From NCBI GenBank assembly GCA_018340805.1, contig JACMZG010000008.1, positions 57,098,196 through 57,162,195 of the forward strand: a stretch of DNA of 64,000 nucleotides. The letters are read 5' to 3'. The number at the start of each line of letters is the position of its first letter. Position 1 is the first letter of the stretch. Positions 49,361 to 63,033 of the stretch are shown in pieces. The translations under genes and the position numbers were made by a program. This DNA is from Microvelia longipes (lineage: Eukaryota; Arthropoda; Insecta; Hemiptera; Veliidae). The notes under the pieces are model-generated. The model was not told the origin of the DNA. It did no database searches and saw only the letters and a program-made list of their open reading frames with translations.

Positions 49361-49727
49361 ATATAAGTTACTAGAATATTTGTCCAGCAATGACTTTTTA
49401 ACACTTTCTTGGATCAATATGAGACTTGGTACAAATATCAATCAAATTTATTGTACCCACAATAATGGTAAGTAAAATTCACTAAAAATAGCTAACTTAT
49501 TGGATAATCGGGTGCATAATAGCAAAGTCAAAACTATTTATCAGCATTAGTGATGATTTTATTGTTCAACATGTATAATTTATTTACTAATACATTTGAA
49601 AATTTGTTTATATCGTTAATTTGAAAAACTGATATGACAAAACAACCATGTGGCTCCAAAGGGGCCACAAAGTGGGGTAGGGCCGCAAAGCAGCTTCCAG
49701 TGGCTAAGAGGAAATGCCTCTTGTTAC
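49341..49727 (+). mobile_element. dispersed repeat family B with 3' hairpin
   Basis: From the GTATGT microsatellite it runs through CACTTTCTTGGATC, GAGACTTGGTACAAATATC to a GC-rich block and ends AAGAGG-AAATG-CCTCTT followed by GTT. The CRE and AP-1 motifs are eroded in this copy (ACAATAATGGTAAGTAAA). Confidence 0.7.
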
Positions 49728-51109
49728 ATTATTGATTTTTTTATTTTAGTTAGTGTGTCTTATTCTTAATGTGTAAAAATTATTTAAAATATAAATATAC
49801 TGAAGAATTAAAAACTAGGAAATATAGATTAGTAGAGTCAAGAAAAATATTGAATGATAATGTGTATGTTTTGAAAAGTTGGTATGTAATGAGTAGGTCT
49901 TCTGTATGTTGTAATGACAATCTTTTTTTGTAATCTAAAAATCTTTAAAATTGTAGATTTCTTGCTCTTTCATAAACAAATAATTTATTTTCTTGTTAAT
50001 TTTATCTACGGTTATTATTTAGTATAAGGTTATTATTCTAAGTAGTTTGGAAGGAAATATTACTGTTTACAGTGTTCAAAACACTGAATAAAAAATAATA
50101 TCTGAATTATTGAATGGACAAGAAATAATATTGCTTGGATGTTAAATTTTCATAAATTTATTATTCTCATTTGTTTTAGAGAAAATATTGATTCTTAGGA
50201 GTGGTTATGCATAGATTGCAAACGATTTGGAATCCAAAAAAAATCGTCATTTTATATTGAAAATTTGCTAATTGTAGCTTTTCATCTAAATGATGCCTTG
50301 ATTTAATTTATGATTGACTTTATTAAAATGCTGCATTTTTCATTAATTTACTTGTAATTTAATCATTAGAAAACCATTAAATAGTAATTAAAGGTGCAAT
50401 AATGCATACACTGCCCTTATCATCCATGTTACAAGTTTAACTAAGTGTTATAGATACGTATAATAACTCAACCCAATATAATTGTTTCTCACTCAATTAT
50501 ATTGTGTCAATTATCATTTTTGCAAAACTCAGTAGAATCAAATGATATAATAACTTAACCCTTAATAATAGAACATTCAGATAAATATCCAGAGCTTACT
50601 GGATACATTTATTCCAATAAAACTTAAGATGAAACTGTCTTTGTAACTGAGAATTGTGTTAACAATGCTGTAAAGATGGAATATTCATTATTCCTATGTA
50701 TAAAATCCTAAAATATATTTCTTATATATTTTAATGTTCTTGTGGTTCTTATGTCCTACCATTTAATGATTCAGGAGTTATTATAATTGGTTATATTTCT
50801 ATGTGTAGTGAATTAAATTCTTGAAGCAGAGCTTAGACTTACTGTTTTCTCTTTTATTGATCTTTGCCTTTTGTTGTTGATCAACCGTAGATAAATTATT
50901 TGCATGATTTTTTTTCTTCTTAATTTTAATGAAAAAAGTTTATAAAACAAAATTGTTATTGAATTTTATATTTTTTATTTAGTTTTGTATTTAAACGCAA
51001 ATGTTACCACTTTTTTATTTATAGTCCGGAAGCCCAAGTGTAATTTTCTGTAATAAGATTTATGAACCATTTTGTCACACCAGTAGAATGAGAGTGAATG
51101 GAGTCTCAT

Positions 51110-51683
51110 CATAAATAATGAAAGAAAAGAAGTCTCTCTGCAAAACAAAACATTATTGGCAAAGCGCTCTCGACCTAACTAGAGGCCATCATTAGTGCAT
51201 AACCTAACAAACAAGTTACAATATAATAAATAAAAGCCAAATAATTATGAAAAAAATAAATAAATAAAATGAAACAAATAAAATATAAACATAAATAAAG
51301 CATAAAATACATGGGAGATAAAATTTGTAGGTATATAAATGTAATTAAATGGAAAAATAAAATAAATAAATATAATAAAATCATTTATTATATTTATTTT
51401 GGTATTATTTATTTATTTTATTTTTCCTTTTAATTATATTTATATACCTACATATTTTATCTCCCATGTATTTTATGCATTATGCTTTATTTATGTTAAA
51501 ATTTTATTTGTTTTACTTTGTTTATTTATTTTATTTTTTCATAATTATTTTTGGCTTTTATTTATTCTATTGTAACTTGTTTGTTTGATTTTGCACTGAT
51601 GATGACCTCTGGTGAGGATGAAAGCGCTTTGCCTATAAAGTTTTGTTTTGTGGAGAGACTACTTTTCTTCCATTATTTATTTT
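51110..51683. mobile_element. long fold-back element, arms about 270 bases
   Basis: The left arm ATAAATAATGAAAGAAAAG, AGTCTCTCTGCAAAACAAAA, GGCAAAGCGCT is the inverse of the right arm GAAAGCGCTTTGCC, TTTTGTTTTGTGGAGAGACT, TTTCTTCCATTATTTAT. The pairing continues to the centre near 51388. The AT-rich ORF at 51175-51384 is one arm. The outer module resembles 55975-56045. Confidence 0.85.
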
Positions 51684-52818
51684 GTCGTAGGACTTACAGG
51701 ACCATAGAGTAGAGTAGTCTTGTGTCTTACTGGACAATATGCTGATTCACCAAAATTTTAAAACTACTATAACTATTTAATTTTAAATATTTAAAAAGTA
51801 ACAAATAAAATTTGTTGCAGTCAAGAAGGTTATCTTTTACCGACAACTCTTCATTTTTTACCTTCTTCACTTCAAGATACAGCCCATCAATATATTCCTG
51901 GTAAGTAACCAGGGCTAAATATAATGTTAGCAGGACTATTTTTTTTATTTTCTGGACTGTTACAACTTTTGTTTAAAACAATTTTTCAGAATTTTTAAAA
52001 GTACAATTTTAAAAAATAGTTGTAATTATTTAAAAAAAATTCCTAAGTCAGTGTAGTACTCAGCCCCAGAATTAAACTCCAGACCGATGGATTTCTTACT
52101 CTTCTCTATGGTGCTGTAAATCCTATGACCAAAAAGTTCATAAATCTTATGACATGAAAAAATCACTTGTGGGCTTTTTTCAATTTTTCGTTACGATAAT
52201 TGATAACTACCTTGTTGAATTAAATAAACTGTTTAAATTATTTAAGTGAGTAATCTAGTATATTAGAACCCTGCCAAGAAATTAGGAAAATGAAGGGAAA
52301 AGTAAACATTTACTTAGTGCAAAATCATTATCCTAAGTTCAGTGAAGTCAGTCTGTTGTCACAATTTATTTTCTGCTATTATATTGATTTATGTTTGATT
52401 GAAAACTCCTTTGTATGAGAATTTTATGGTCTTAAACAAATAAACATATTATTATTATATTTGATTGAAAACTGACTTATCCAAGGGATATCTGTCCACT
52501 CTTACTGTTTCAGTTTTGGTCAGTCTCTGAGTAAATGTAAGAACTCTATTCAATAGTGTGGTAGTAGTATTTAATATTTTTCCTTTGTTATAAGTAAAAA
52601 ACAGTTTTATTTTTAAAATGAATTTTATTTTTCCATCTTGAAATGTCAATTTGATTCTAGGGACTAAGGTTACTTATTTACATTTAAATCAATATTTTGA
52701 TAATTTTATGAGTCAGTTCCCTTTTTAGTTTTTGTACTCATTCATCTAGGTCCTTTTTTGAGTGTCACCAGAGATATTTGTTATTCTGTTGTTTTAACAT
52801 ATGCTTTTATGCAAAAGG

Positions 52819-52885
<67 letters not shown>
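52819..52885. repeat. (AT)n microsatellite
   Basis: About 66 bases of uninterrupted AT with no repeat family seen at its edges. Confidence 0.95.
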
Positions 52886-52887
<2 letters not shown>

Positions 52888-53991
52888 CTTTATTTTTTAA
52901 TGTTTATAGTTGGGTATTTGTATCTCTTCAATGTCAATACCAATTAATTTAGTAATATCAAATAAATTTACAGGTTTTAGCCAATTTTCATCATAAAAAT
53001 GACACTTATGACACTTATGTTTAAGTCTGTAATATTGACAGGTTTTTTATGGGAATCAAAATCATTGATGAGGTTGTAAATACCTCATTTAAGTATTTTT
53101 CAATAAAAGATAATTAAAAATAAAAACATGTGTTAAAAAGCCAATAGATTCTGCAATTTTTTGTTTTGATTTTATTTTAGTTTTCCTATAACTTAGCTAA
53201 TGATTATAATTAATTACAATTTAAGATAATATAAAGCGGGTCAGTTATATTTTTTACTCATTTTTTGATTTAATGGTTTATTTTTGGTGCAAATTATTTA
53301 AAACATTACTTGAAGTGCGCTTTTTAAATTAATTACAAAATAAGTTTACTTAAAACATATCAATTTAATGAGGGATTTAAATAAAAATTATAAATAAAGT
53401 CAATAATGTGAATTCATAGTTAATTTTGTTGTATTACAAATTTGTGAGTTATGTTCATTATGATTGATCGAGAGGATAGGTATGCCCGCTGCATCTTTTC
53501 AACAATTGACATCTATGGTAAATTCTTAAAGTTGGCAGCTCTGACTGGTGGAGCTATGAGAAGGCCTTTATTTTCTAAACAATGCCATAAATTGTATATG
53601 GGATTTGACAAAATCTTAATTCATATAAATTTGTTAAATATTTAGGGTAAAATTGGTTGCATTTTAATGAAATTGTTTTTCTTATATTCATTTCAAAATA
53701 ATGAACTCTTAAACGTAATTTTTCATTGATAAAAGTCAGTTTTTATGAAATTCCCATAATAAAGAGTAGGAAGTTTAGAAAATGATTTGTGGAAGTTAAA
53801 AAAATACCTCCCCATAAGGTAGCCAATAGATTACCTTTGTTTAGCTATTTATTGGTGGTTAACATGTATGGCACTGATTACCATTGGCCAAATTGGGTCT
53901 TAAAGTGTAGACATTATTTTTTTATTAATCTGACATAATCTTTATATTTTTACTTTTTATGTGGAACTGTTTTTTTGTGAGGTTGTGAATT

Positions 53992-54880
53992 TAGGTTCAC
54001 TTTATTGCCTATTGTACAGAATGTGAAATGCAAAATTTGTATCCACTAAAAAGAAAGAAATGACATACAAAAAAAAATATTTTTTGTACATCTGGGAGTT
54101 CATCTATTTACAGCAAGTAGCGCTGTAGACCACATTCTTTCACTCATAGTTCCGTTAGACGGCAACACTGTTTTAACAGTATAACCAACCACCTTTCTGT
54201 TATTTATTACTGGTTTCTTTACAATCAAATTTAAAATTAAATTAATTATTTCTGTTTGTTTAATATAAAATATTATTTACATTGTTTGATAGTGATTTAT
54301 CAAAGGAATTGATAAATTTATCACACGGTTAAAATCAGTTGAAAGCGTAATGTGAGGGAGCCAATAAAGTTAGTCCACACTGTCAACTGATTTTATCTGT
54401 GTGTCATACTATAGCAACTCCACCAGAGTTAAAAACTTTACGTCTAACTCAAAATTTGGAATTTTAATTGAAGGGAGAGTGAGTTCAGGCTCTATCGGCA
54501 CCCTGATGAGTTAGACATAACGAAACAGAGTGGGACATGACATTATGTCGAGCCATCAATGATGATGAATATCGAATGATGAAACAGTTCCCAGATGTAT
54601 CATTGCGTTTTGCTTGTTATATTTCCTAGGTGTCTCACGCACATTTATATTGTATCAACTATTCATGTTTTGCAAAACTCGATAATATCAAATGATATTA
54701 AAAATTATAGCGTGAAAAGTTTTGTGAATGTAAAAACTTTACCAAAAATGTTTGGTAAGTTGCTGTTTATAAATCTTATTTATTTTATTATTACTCTTGA
54801 CCTCAGAAAAAAATGCATGCACTGCAGGGTTGTGAATAACTTTTTTTACCTCAGCTCCTTTTACTCACTCACTTTGCTCG
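53992..54880 (+). repeat. dispersed repeat pair, second copy
   Basis: Ordered blocks shared with 46494-47080. It also contains GCAACACTGTTTTAACAG, TATAACC, similar to CACTGTGTTAACAGTATAAC at about 47630 beside the MITE. Confidence 0.45.
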
Positions 54881-55519
54881 CCAGCAAATATAGTCCCTTC
54901 AATAAAAAAATCATTTTACAGCCTAGTATTATTATAGCTTTTTTTCTAAATGCATTTAAAGTTCAGAAGTGAAGGTTTCCTTTATACTTTGTCTGATACT
55001 ATTCAAGCAATTTCTTTTTACTGATTTGTTTATTAGTATAACTGCTATTATCTGCAGAGAAATTTTGAGATTTGTCAAGCATGTTGAGCCCTTGAAATTG
55101 TTAAGCTTTTGACTAAACAAGTTAATAGAAAAACTCAATGTGATAGACTGCTGCATATTTATGATTTACATGCAAATGATTATGGTACATGTATATATAC
55201 ATCGTGGACATAAAATATGTTGTAAAAATTTGAATAAATGAGTTTTTAGAGTAATTTATGGAAATAATAGTAATATCAAAAATTTAATTTTTTGATTTAG
55301 TACAGGATTGTGATCCTTGGTTTTTAATGCTTTAATTTACGAAACAAGACCCAACATTATACAAAGTTTCATCAATGTCAATTGGAGAGATGTCTTATCT
55401 TTTTAGTCAGGTCTTTTCAGTTTTACCTTAGTTTCAGATAAACATTAAGACTTAAAATTAAATTTAAAAAACATAAGTTCCACAAAATAAGTTAAAATAA
55501 TAAGATTAGTTCTGATTGG

Positions 55520-55845
55520 TCATAATATTGAACTATTACAGCATGTCATTATCTATACATTACTCTAATTAACACAACAGTTCTAGTGCAGACAAGAACA
55601 TTTTACCTGTTCCACAATTATCAAAATTAGATGGCTGCTAATTTAATATTTTGCATTAATAGATTTTGACCACCAATAACTGTCACTTAAATGTGACAGT
55701 TATTGGTGTTTAAAATCTATTAATGCAAAATATTAAATTTGTAGACATCTAATTTTGATAATTGGGAATAGGTAAAATGTTTTTATCTGCACTAGAAATG
55801 AGTAATGTATAGATGATGACATGATGTAATAGTTCAATATCATGA
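55520..55845. mobile_element. perfect-loop hairpin element, arms about 150 bases
   Basis: The centre is CTGTCACTTAAATGTGACAG at 55681-55700. Outward, CAATAACTG, ATAGATTTTG, AATATTTTGCATTAA, ATCAAAATTAGATG and ATTGAACTATTACA all have inverse partners. The left arm has small insertions relative to the right. Confidence 0.85.
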
Positions 55846-55974
55846 CATATTGGGCCTTTATCTCGTGACATCATAGTAGCATAACTAGCTGTTAATCTTA
55901 ACAGATCTTCCGCAGCACTTAAATATATCAGTAAAATAGACTAATAAAACATTGCTAACTTTCATTTTGACACT

Positions 55975-56045
55975 GATGATGGCCTTGAGCTAGGCTGAAA
56001 ACGCTTTGATAACTAATACTCTTTGTTGAAAGACTATCCTTTGTT
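55975..56045 (+). repeat. fragment of the fold-back family at 51110-51683
   Basis: CACTGATGATGGCC, AAAACGCTTTGATAAC and GTTGAAAGACTATCC resemble the outer end of the right arm (CACTGATGATGACC, AAAGCGCTTTGCC, GGAGAGACTAC). Confidence 0.55.
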
Positions 56046-57071
56046 TTCTGTAGCTAAAAATAGAACAAAATTTAAAATCTGGAAAGATATTTGGTTAGCT
56101 GCGTTTACTTTGCTTGATAATTAATAGATGATCTTTTAAGATTATAACTTCTGAGTCAATAATAAATTTTCTTTGAACTTTATTATAGCGCTAGATATTT
56201 TATTTTATAACATTGACTTAGTAATTTTTTTAAATTATTTTATCTTTTTAACTGTTCAAAATTTATTAAATTTCTATGTAAAAATACAATAAGGAAAACT
56301 GTCTTTGAATATACAAATAAATTTCTAAATTTAAGTTACCTGGTTAATATAAACAACGAAAAATGCTAATATAATGAAACTATATATATAATGTAAAGTT
56401 ATTCTACTATAAAACTAATATATTTTTAAATGCCCTCTTCATTTAAATTTTCTTTGGTGTGACATGTGTAAATGATTGCTAATCATGCCAGGTTATGGAA
56501 CAAATGCTGAATTCCTATAATGCATTATCTATGAGTATAGTTATATACAAATAAAGGTTATAATTGCACTATTACGTCATTTTTCAAAACTATTTTCTGT
56601 AATAAAGCTGTGAATGATTTTTTTGATTAATTTTGTTATTACTGTTAATTTTATCTATAGGATATAAATAATTATTTTGCCCACTTATTTTTTTGTGGTC
56701 AGAATGTATAAATAAAAAATGAATGAATAAATTTTATTTATTTCAATTTAATAAAATGATATTGAACCAATTAATTTGTCATTACTGTTGTCGAATTTTA
56801 TTTTAAAGTTCTTTTATTACCTTCTAAAAGCTATTCTTGATCAAAATAGTACCTGATTTTTGCGAGGTAAAATGGCAAAAAAAGCTTTTATAGCCCACTT
56901 TATAGGTCCTACTTAGCCTTTGCCCTCTCCCTTAGTTACTCATAAAGTCTCTGGGAGTAGGAGACTCTTGGCAATACTCAATGAAGAAACAAATTTATTT
57001 ACGCCTTCCAAGCCTTAAATTTAATGTTGTAATAACGGAGCGATGAGGACTACATATTTAATCATCTAGCA

Positions 57072-57470
57072 CAGCGCTTCCCAACCTTTATTTCTTCGCG
57101 TACCCCTTTAGCCATATTTTTTTTTCAAATTGTACCCCCTGCCAATATTTTTTTTGTATAAATTAACCTTTTTTTAAATTTAAACATACACACACATAAA
57201 CATAATAACTTTTATTACTTTACGTACAAACTCAGTAATAAATAAAATTAGATAGTAAAATAATAATTATAAATAATTAGTTACATAATTGCTGTTTTAA
57301 AAATGTAATTAATATTTTCTTTTAATTTTTAAAAAAATTATTTTATTAAATTACTATTTTTTATTAAGTAGGTATAAATTGTCCGCCATTACCAATTTTT
57401 TTTTCACGTACCCCCTAGAAGACCCTCGCGTACCCCCAGGGGTACGCGTACCCCGGGTTGGGAAGCGCTG
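57072..57470. mobile_element. hAT-like MITE with 8-base target duplication
   Basis: The ends CAGCGCTTCCCAACC and GGTTGGGAAGCGCTG are perfect inverses. ATCTAGCA is duplicated at 57064-57071 and 57471-57478. At 399 bases with no ORF it is non-autonomous. A GTACCCC-rich subterminal region lies at both ends. Confidence 0.93.
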
Positions 57471-59091
57471 ATCTAGCAACTGACTTTTTTTTTTTTTAAA
57501 TTCCGGAGGAAATAATTTCCTCCTTCAGGGTCCATTGTACCTGAAGCAACTGACGCTATTTAATAACTCCTATGGATATAAAGGACACTTTAAAAGTTGT
57601 CCGTCAAAGCCAGTGATTTGATAATCCAAGATAAATTCATGGACCTTTGTTGGCAGATCATTATGATCATCTTACACCCACCATGGTTCATTTAATAAGT
57701 TGTATTTTATCTTACAGTTGTCTAACTTAACACTCAATTGATACTTATACCCTCCGTCGATCTAGAAGGAGGAGATTCTGTCTAAAAACACAATGAACGC
57801 AAAAAAAAGTGCAGGATATTTGCACTTATCATAAGTTTGTTACTCATCTCGTCTATAACTTAAGACTTCACTGTTGAATCACCTAAATCCAGGTCCTTTA
57901 AGGTCTATTTATACCTGGACCTTTAAAGGTCCTAAACGAAAGACTAAGGCCTCAAGGGGCCCTTAACATATTTGATCATGGCTCTAGAATATTACAAAAG
58001 GGCCCTAGAGGTTAAACATAAAATGTTTTAGTTAAATATTACATTAAAACGATTAAACTTAAATTTTACTTAAGTTTATTTTATACTTACTTATTTATTG
58101 ATTTACTTAAGTTTATTTTAATTTACTTAAATAAAATAATTTCATTTGATTTAATTCAACATATTAAATTAAATAAAGCTTGCTATAATCATTAATACTA
58201 CTCTAGTTAAAAGTAGATCCCCCTCCCTATTGAGCCTACTACGTAGGTATGTAGAAAAGGTATTGATTTTACCTTAAAAATCCGAAAACAAAGTTTCATT
58301 ATAATTATCCATTCCTGGCACTTTTATGACGTTTTTATTGATTTTCATCATGCTGTTTGTGTGAGGTATAACTCCTGCTGTGTTGATGCTAAAGAGTTAA
58401 AAAAAATGCACAAAAATCAAACTTCTAAAAAGTTTAATTGCCAAAAAGACATTTTTTGCTGAATAATCAAAAATTTTAAAAATCGGTCAAATCAAAAAGT
58501 TGTCTGATTGATTTGAAATCTGACTCAAATGTACATCTACATGCTGTGAATTAATCCACTAAATTAAATTTTAACATTGGTAGTCATTTTAAGTATTGAC
58601 TTATGGATATCAAACTTTGATGGCCGAGTCTGTGTAGCGGCTACGGGCCAAAGTCTCGTATTATATAAGCATTAGTGTTATACATGTTCCTTAGTGTTGC
58701 TAAGATTTTGTCAGATGCTTTCATGAACGCATTTAATTATATAAATGGTATTTTTCGTAGAAAAAGGCATGTGCCACATCATTTGGTCTTAGGTCACCCA
58801 AGGTAAAGCTAGTTAGTTGTTATGGAATATAATATAACACGACATAATTACCGGAACATAACACCCACATAAACTCTTGAGTTAATATTTGTTGAATACG
58901 AATATGGGTCTTTAGAATTATTTTGACAATATGTAATAAAAACTCTATGTTACATGTATTTAGGAAAGGAAGTAAACCCGATGTCGGGTTCTTGTTGAAG
59001 ATCCTTAATCTAGATTGTTCCTAATAGTGCAAAATGTTGGACCCATTCTGTAGAATCAATTCAGTTCTGTCTGCTTAGTGGTCGTATAAAG

Positions 59092-60271
59092 CAGTGGTTC
59101 TCAACCTTTTTTACTCATTGCCCCCTTTTAAGTACCTTGCGTGTATCATTGCCCCCCTATCTTATAAGGTGATAAACCAGTATCCAAATTACCTGCTAAT
59201 TATCTTTGTATAGCCAATACATTATTTAATTGATTGTGTTAATATTCTAAATTAAGGAAATTAAACAACTAATAACCTAATATTACACATATTTAGTATA
59301 TTAAATAAAATTGAGTATGTTTATATACTGACTGGACCAAAAAAGGATTTTTAGAGGGCTTGTAGTGTTTACCTTCATTAGTTTAGCTATACACGTCTTC
59401 TCTTTAACACCATAAAAATGAATTACGTAAAGTTGTTTAAAAACAACAGTTTTGAATACCCAATGTTTATACATCGTAGCACTAGTTTGTGTCTTTATCG
59501 GTTTTGTAGCCATAAGTATTATTTTTTTGTAAAAAAATTAGTTTTTAGGCTCCGCAAACCACACCTAATTATCTCTAGCTGGGGCAGCACATCAGGCGCT
59601 CAATAACTTATGTTTTTTGGCTCACTCTATATTCACTCAGTGGCTCAATACAACCGAGATCAGTTAAGTTGAAATGTTAAGGGTGTTTTATTTATCAGGA
59701 TTTATCAATAATAAGTAACAAAGTGTCTTTCTACTAAGTTATAAAGTTACAGAAGTTATAAAACTTAACATATTTTTAGGACCTAATTAATACGTACTGA
59801 TCAACGTTTAGGAAGCAAATGATAAAAATCAATTAATTTTTATAAAAACTTAAAAGAGATAAGAAGTACCTGCAAAAACATTAATTATCAAATAAAAGAT
59901 AAAAGTTGGACTTTTGATCTTCAAGACATACCTTTTCCATTCTTTTTCGTTCAAAAAGTTATCTTTAACTCATTTTTTTTGTAATATTCTTCATTTATTT
60001 TTATTTTGTTGTTTATTTGTAATAATTAGATTTACATTATTTTTTAACATCTTACATGATATTTAAATTAGTTTATACGTCAGATGCTTCGCAAAACTTA
60101 AAGTAATATTTCTTTACATTTGCCAATAACTCCCATCATTCCCCCATACGTCTTACCGCCCCCCCCCCCAACTACTCACTGCTCCCTTACTTGCCCCCCT
60201 ACGTCTCAGCGCCCCCCTAAATTCTTCAAGCGCCCCCTGGGGGGCGTTAGCGCCCACGTTGAGAACCACTG
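59092..60271. mobile_element. hAT-like element with 8-base target duplication
   Basis: The ends CAGTGGTTCTCAACC and GTTGAGAACCACTG are inverse, and GTATAAAG is duplicated at 59084-59091 and 60272-60279. Length is 1180 bases. Subterminal GCCCCC-rich blocks occur at both ends. The ORFs inside (59301-59513 and 59418-59606) are short and show no transposase motif, so it is non-autonomous. Confidence 0.93.
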
Positions 60272-60557
60272 GTATAAAGTGTAATACTCAAAAGTATTCC
60301 AGACTTAATATAAAAGGAAGCAACAAGGGGTATTAATGCTGATGCTCAAATATTGTCTGTCATTTAGTGTTGGTCAGGATTTTGTGGCGTAGCAAGAGTA
60401 TTTGATGCCCGGGGCGGCCAGCAAGTTTGATGCCTCTTCCGGGCCTGTTACCGATGCCTAAATCCGGGCCTAGCTCTAGCTATCACAGTCTGTCATAATT
60501 TAATCAATAATGCTAAACTGGTCACAAAAATTAAAATCTAAATAAGTAAAAATAAAA

Positions 60558-61076
60558 TTTTGGCGCAGTGGTCCGCATGTAGAGCGAATTTCCTTTGGAA
60601 TTTGTTTTTCCGTGCTTAACAATCCATTTCTATCTTAAGGATCCGTTTTAAGCATTATTACTTGAACAGTAGATACTCAATTATCAAGCACTATTCGTAA
60701 CTAATTTTTGCTGTATTTTTCAAAGGAAATGCGCATAATTGTCCTGTGGCAATTAACAAAACTGCCACCTCCGTGGTCGAGGTCGTTAAGGCGTCAGTCA
60801 TTAAACTGACCTTTGACACCAAGGAGGTCTGGGGATCGCATCCCAGGTTACGCTCTCAGTTAATATAAGATTATTGTTCAATTAACTTATTGCCAACTTT
60901 AGATTACAATTTGTGCGTAACGGTTGCCACAAACTTTAGTGGTGGTTCCCGCAGAGGTTGTCCCTGATGGGCCGCAAGGCTGTAAACGGGTATTATTATT
61001 TTATACAAAACTATGCATCTAAAATGACCAGTGTACAACATTATTTGCACTAGTTTAACGCTCAGTTGGTTTCATA
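60558..61076 (+). mobile_element. repeat family E, copy interrupted by a SINE
   Basis: It starts TGGCGCAGTGGTCCGCATG and GAGCGAATTTCCTTTGG, CCGTGCTTAACAA, then TTTTTCAAAGGAAATGCGC. It resumes after the SINE with TTATACAAAACTATGC, TTTGCACTAGTTTAA. The same order occurs inverted at 63602-63240. Confidence 0.75.
60752..61001 (+). mobile_element. tRNA-derived SINE
   Basis: The head CCGTGGTCGAGGTCGTTAAG fits a Pol III A box of a Ser/Leu-type tRNA. GTCAG...CTGAC can form the anticodon stem, and GGGGATCGCATCCC fits the B box and T-arm. A unique body with GGTTCCCGCAGAGG and GGGCCGCAAGGC follows, then a TATTATTATTTT tail. The paralogous copy of family E lacks exactly this segment. Confidence 0.8.
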
Positions 61077-61099
61077 AAAGAAAAATGTGTTGTTTATTG

Positions 61100-62330
<1,231 letters not shown>

Positions 62331-62800
62331 GAATTCAATACGACTACTCTAAGTGACCACCACAACAAGTCGAAAAAATCATTGTAAATTACCGGAAACC
62401 AAAATTTAAACCAATAAATATAAAAATAAATTTCGAGTAGGGTGTCGTTTTCTATGTATTTTTGGGTGCCGAACCGAACGAAACTGGTCCGAAGTCAATA
62501 CAACTACTCTAAGTAACAAAACAGTCGAAAAAACCACAAGCAATTACCGAAAACCAAAAGCACGGTCGTTAAAAATACATTTCGTGTAGGGTGTCGTTTT
62601 CTCTATACTTTTGGGGTGCCGAATCGAATAAATTTGGTCCGAAGTCGATACGGCAAATCTAAGTGACCAAAAAATCGAAAAAACGGCGGTCAATATTAGA
62701 AAACCTAAATTTTAAACCCTAAATAACACATTTCAAGTGGGGAGTCGTTTTCCATGGTTTTTTGGGTCTGTGAGTTGAATTGCATTGGTCCGGAGTCAAT
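62331..62800 (+). repeat. tandem repeat, three units of about 150-160 bases
   Basis: Units begin GAATTCAATACGAC at 62331, GAAGTCAATACAAC at 62491, GAAGTCGATACGGC at 62641, with a partial GGAGTCAATACGAG at 62792. Each contains TCGAAAAAA, AAACC and TAGGGTGTCGTTTTC (GGGGAGTCGTTTTC in the last). Confidence 0.85.
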
Positions 62801-63033
62801 ACGAGCACTCAAACTCAGGGTACCTGGGTTCAAATCCTGGTAGAAACAATAATTTTGTATCGTTTTTTTTACTTAATGTTAGTTTACAACTACAAAATAA
62901 TTCTGGCGCGGTGGTCTGCATGTCGGGCGAATTTCCTTTTGATGCGTGTTTCCGTGCTTAACAACAATCCCGGTTTGAATGATAATTATTATAGTTTTTT
63001 GCATTATATAAGTTTACAATTACTAAATGAATA

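Noticed and set aside
53451..53645. 64-codon ORF reading MFIMIDREDRYARCIFST
   Set aside because: It looks more protein-like than its surroundings but has no recognisable family, promoter or splice context; not supported.
59301..59606. Transposase remnant inside the 1180-base hAT-like element
   Set aside because: The two short ORFs show no hAT dimerisation or catalytic motif.
60764..60850. Functional tRNA gene
   Set aside because: A and B boxes are present, but the acceptor stem does not close and a SINE body and tail follow, so it is a tRNA-derived SINE head.
62810..62850. tRNA-like B box GGGTTCAAATCC
   Set aside because: No A box or cloverleaf could be placed upstream; probably a chance or SINE remnant.
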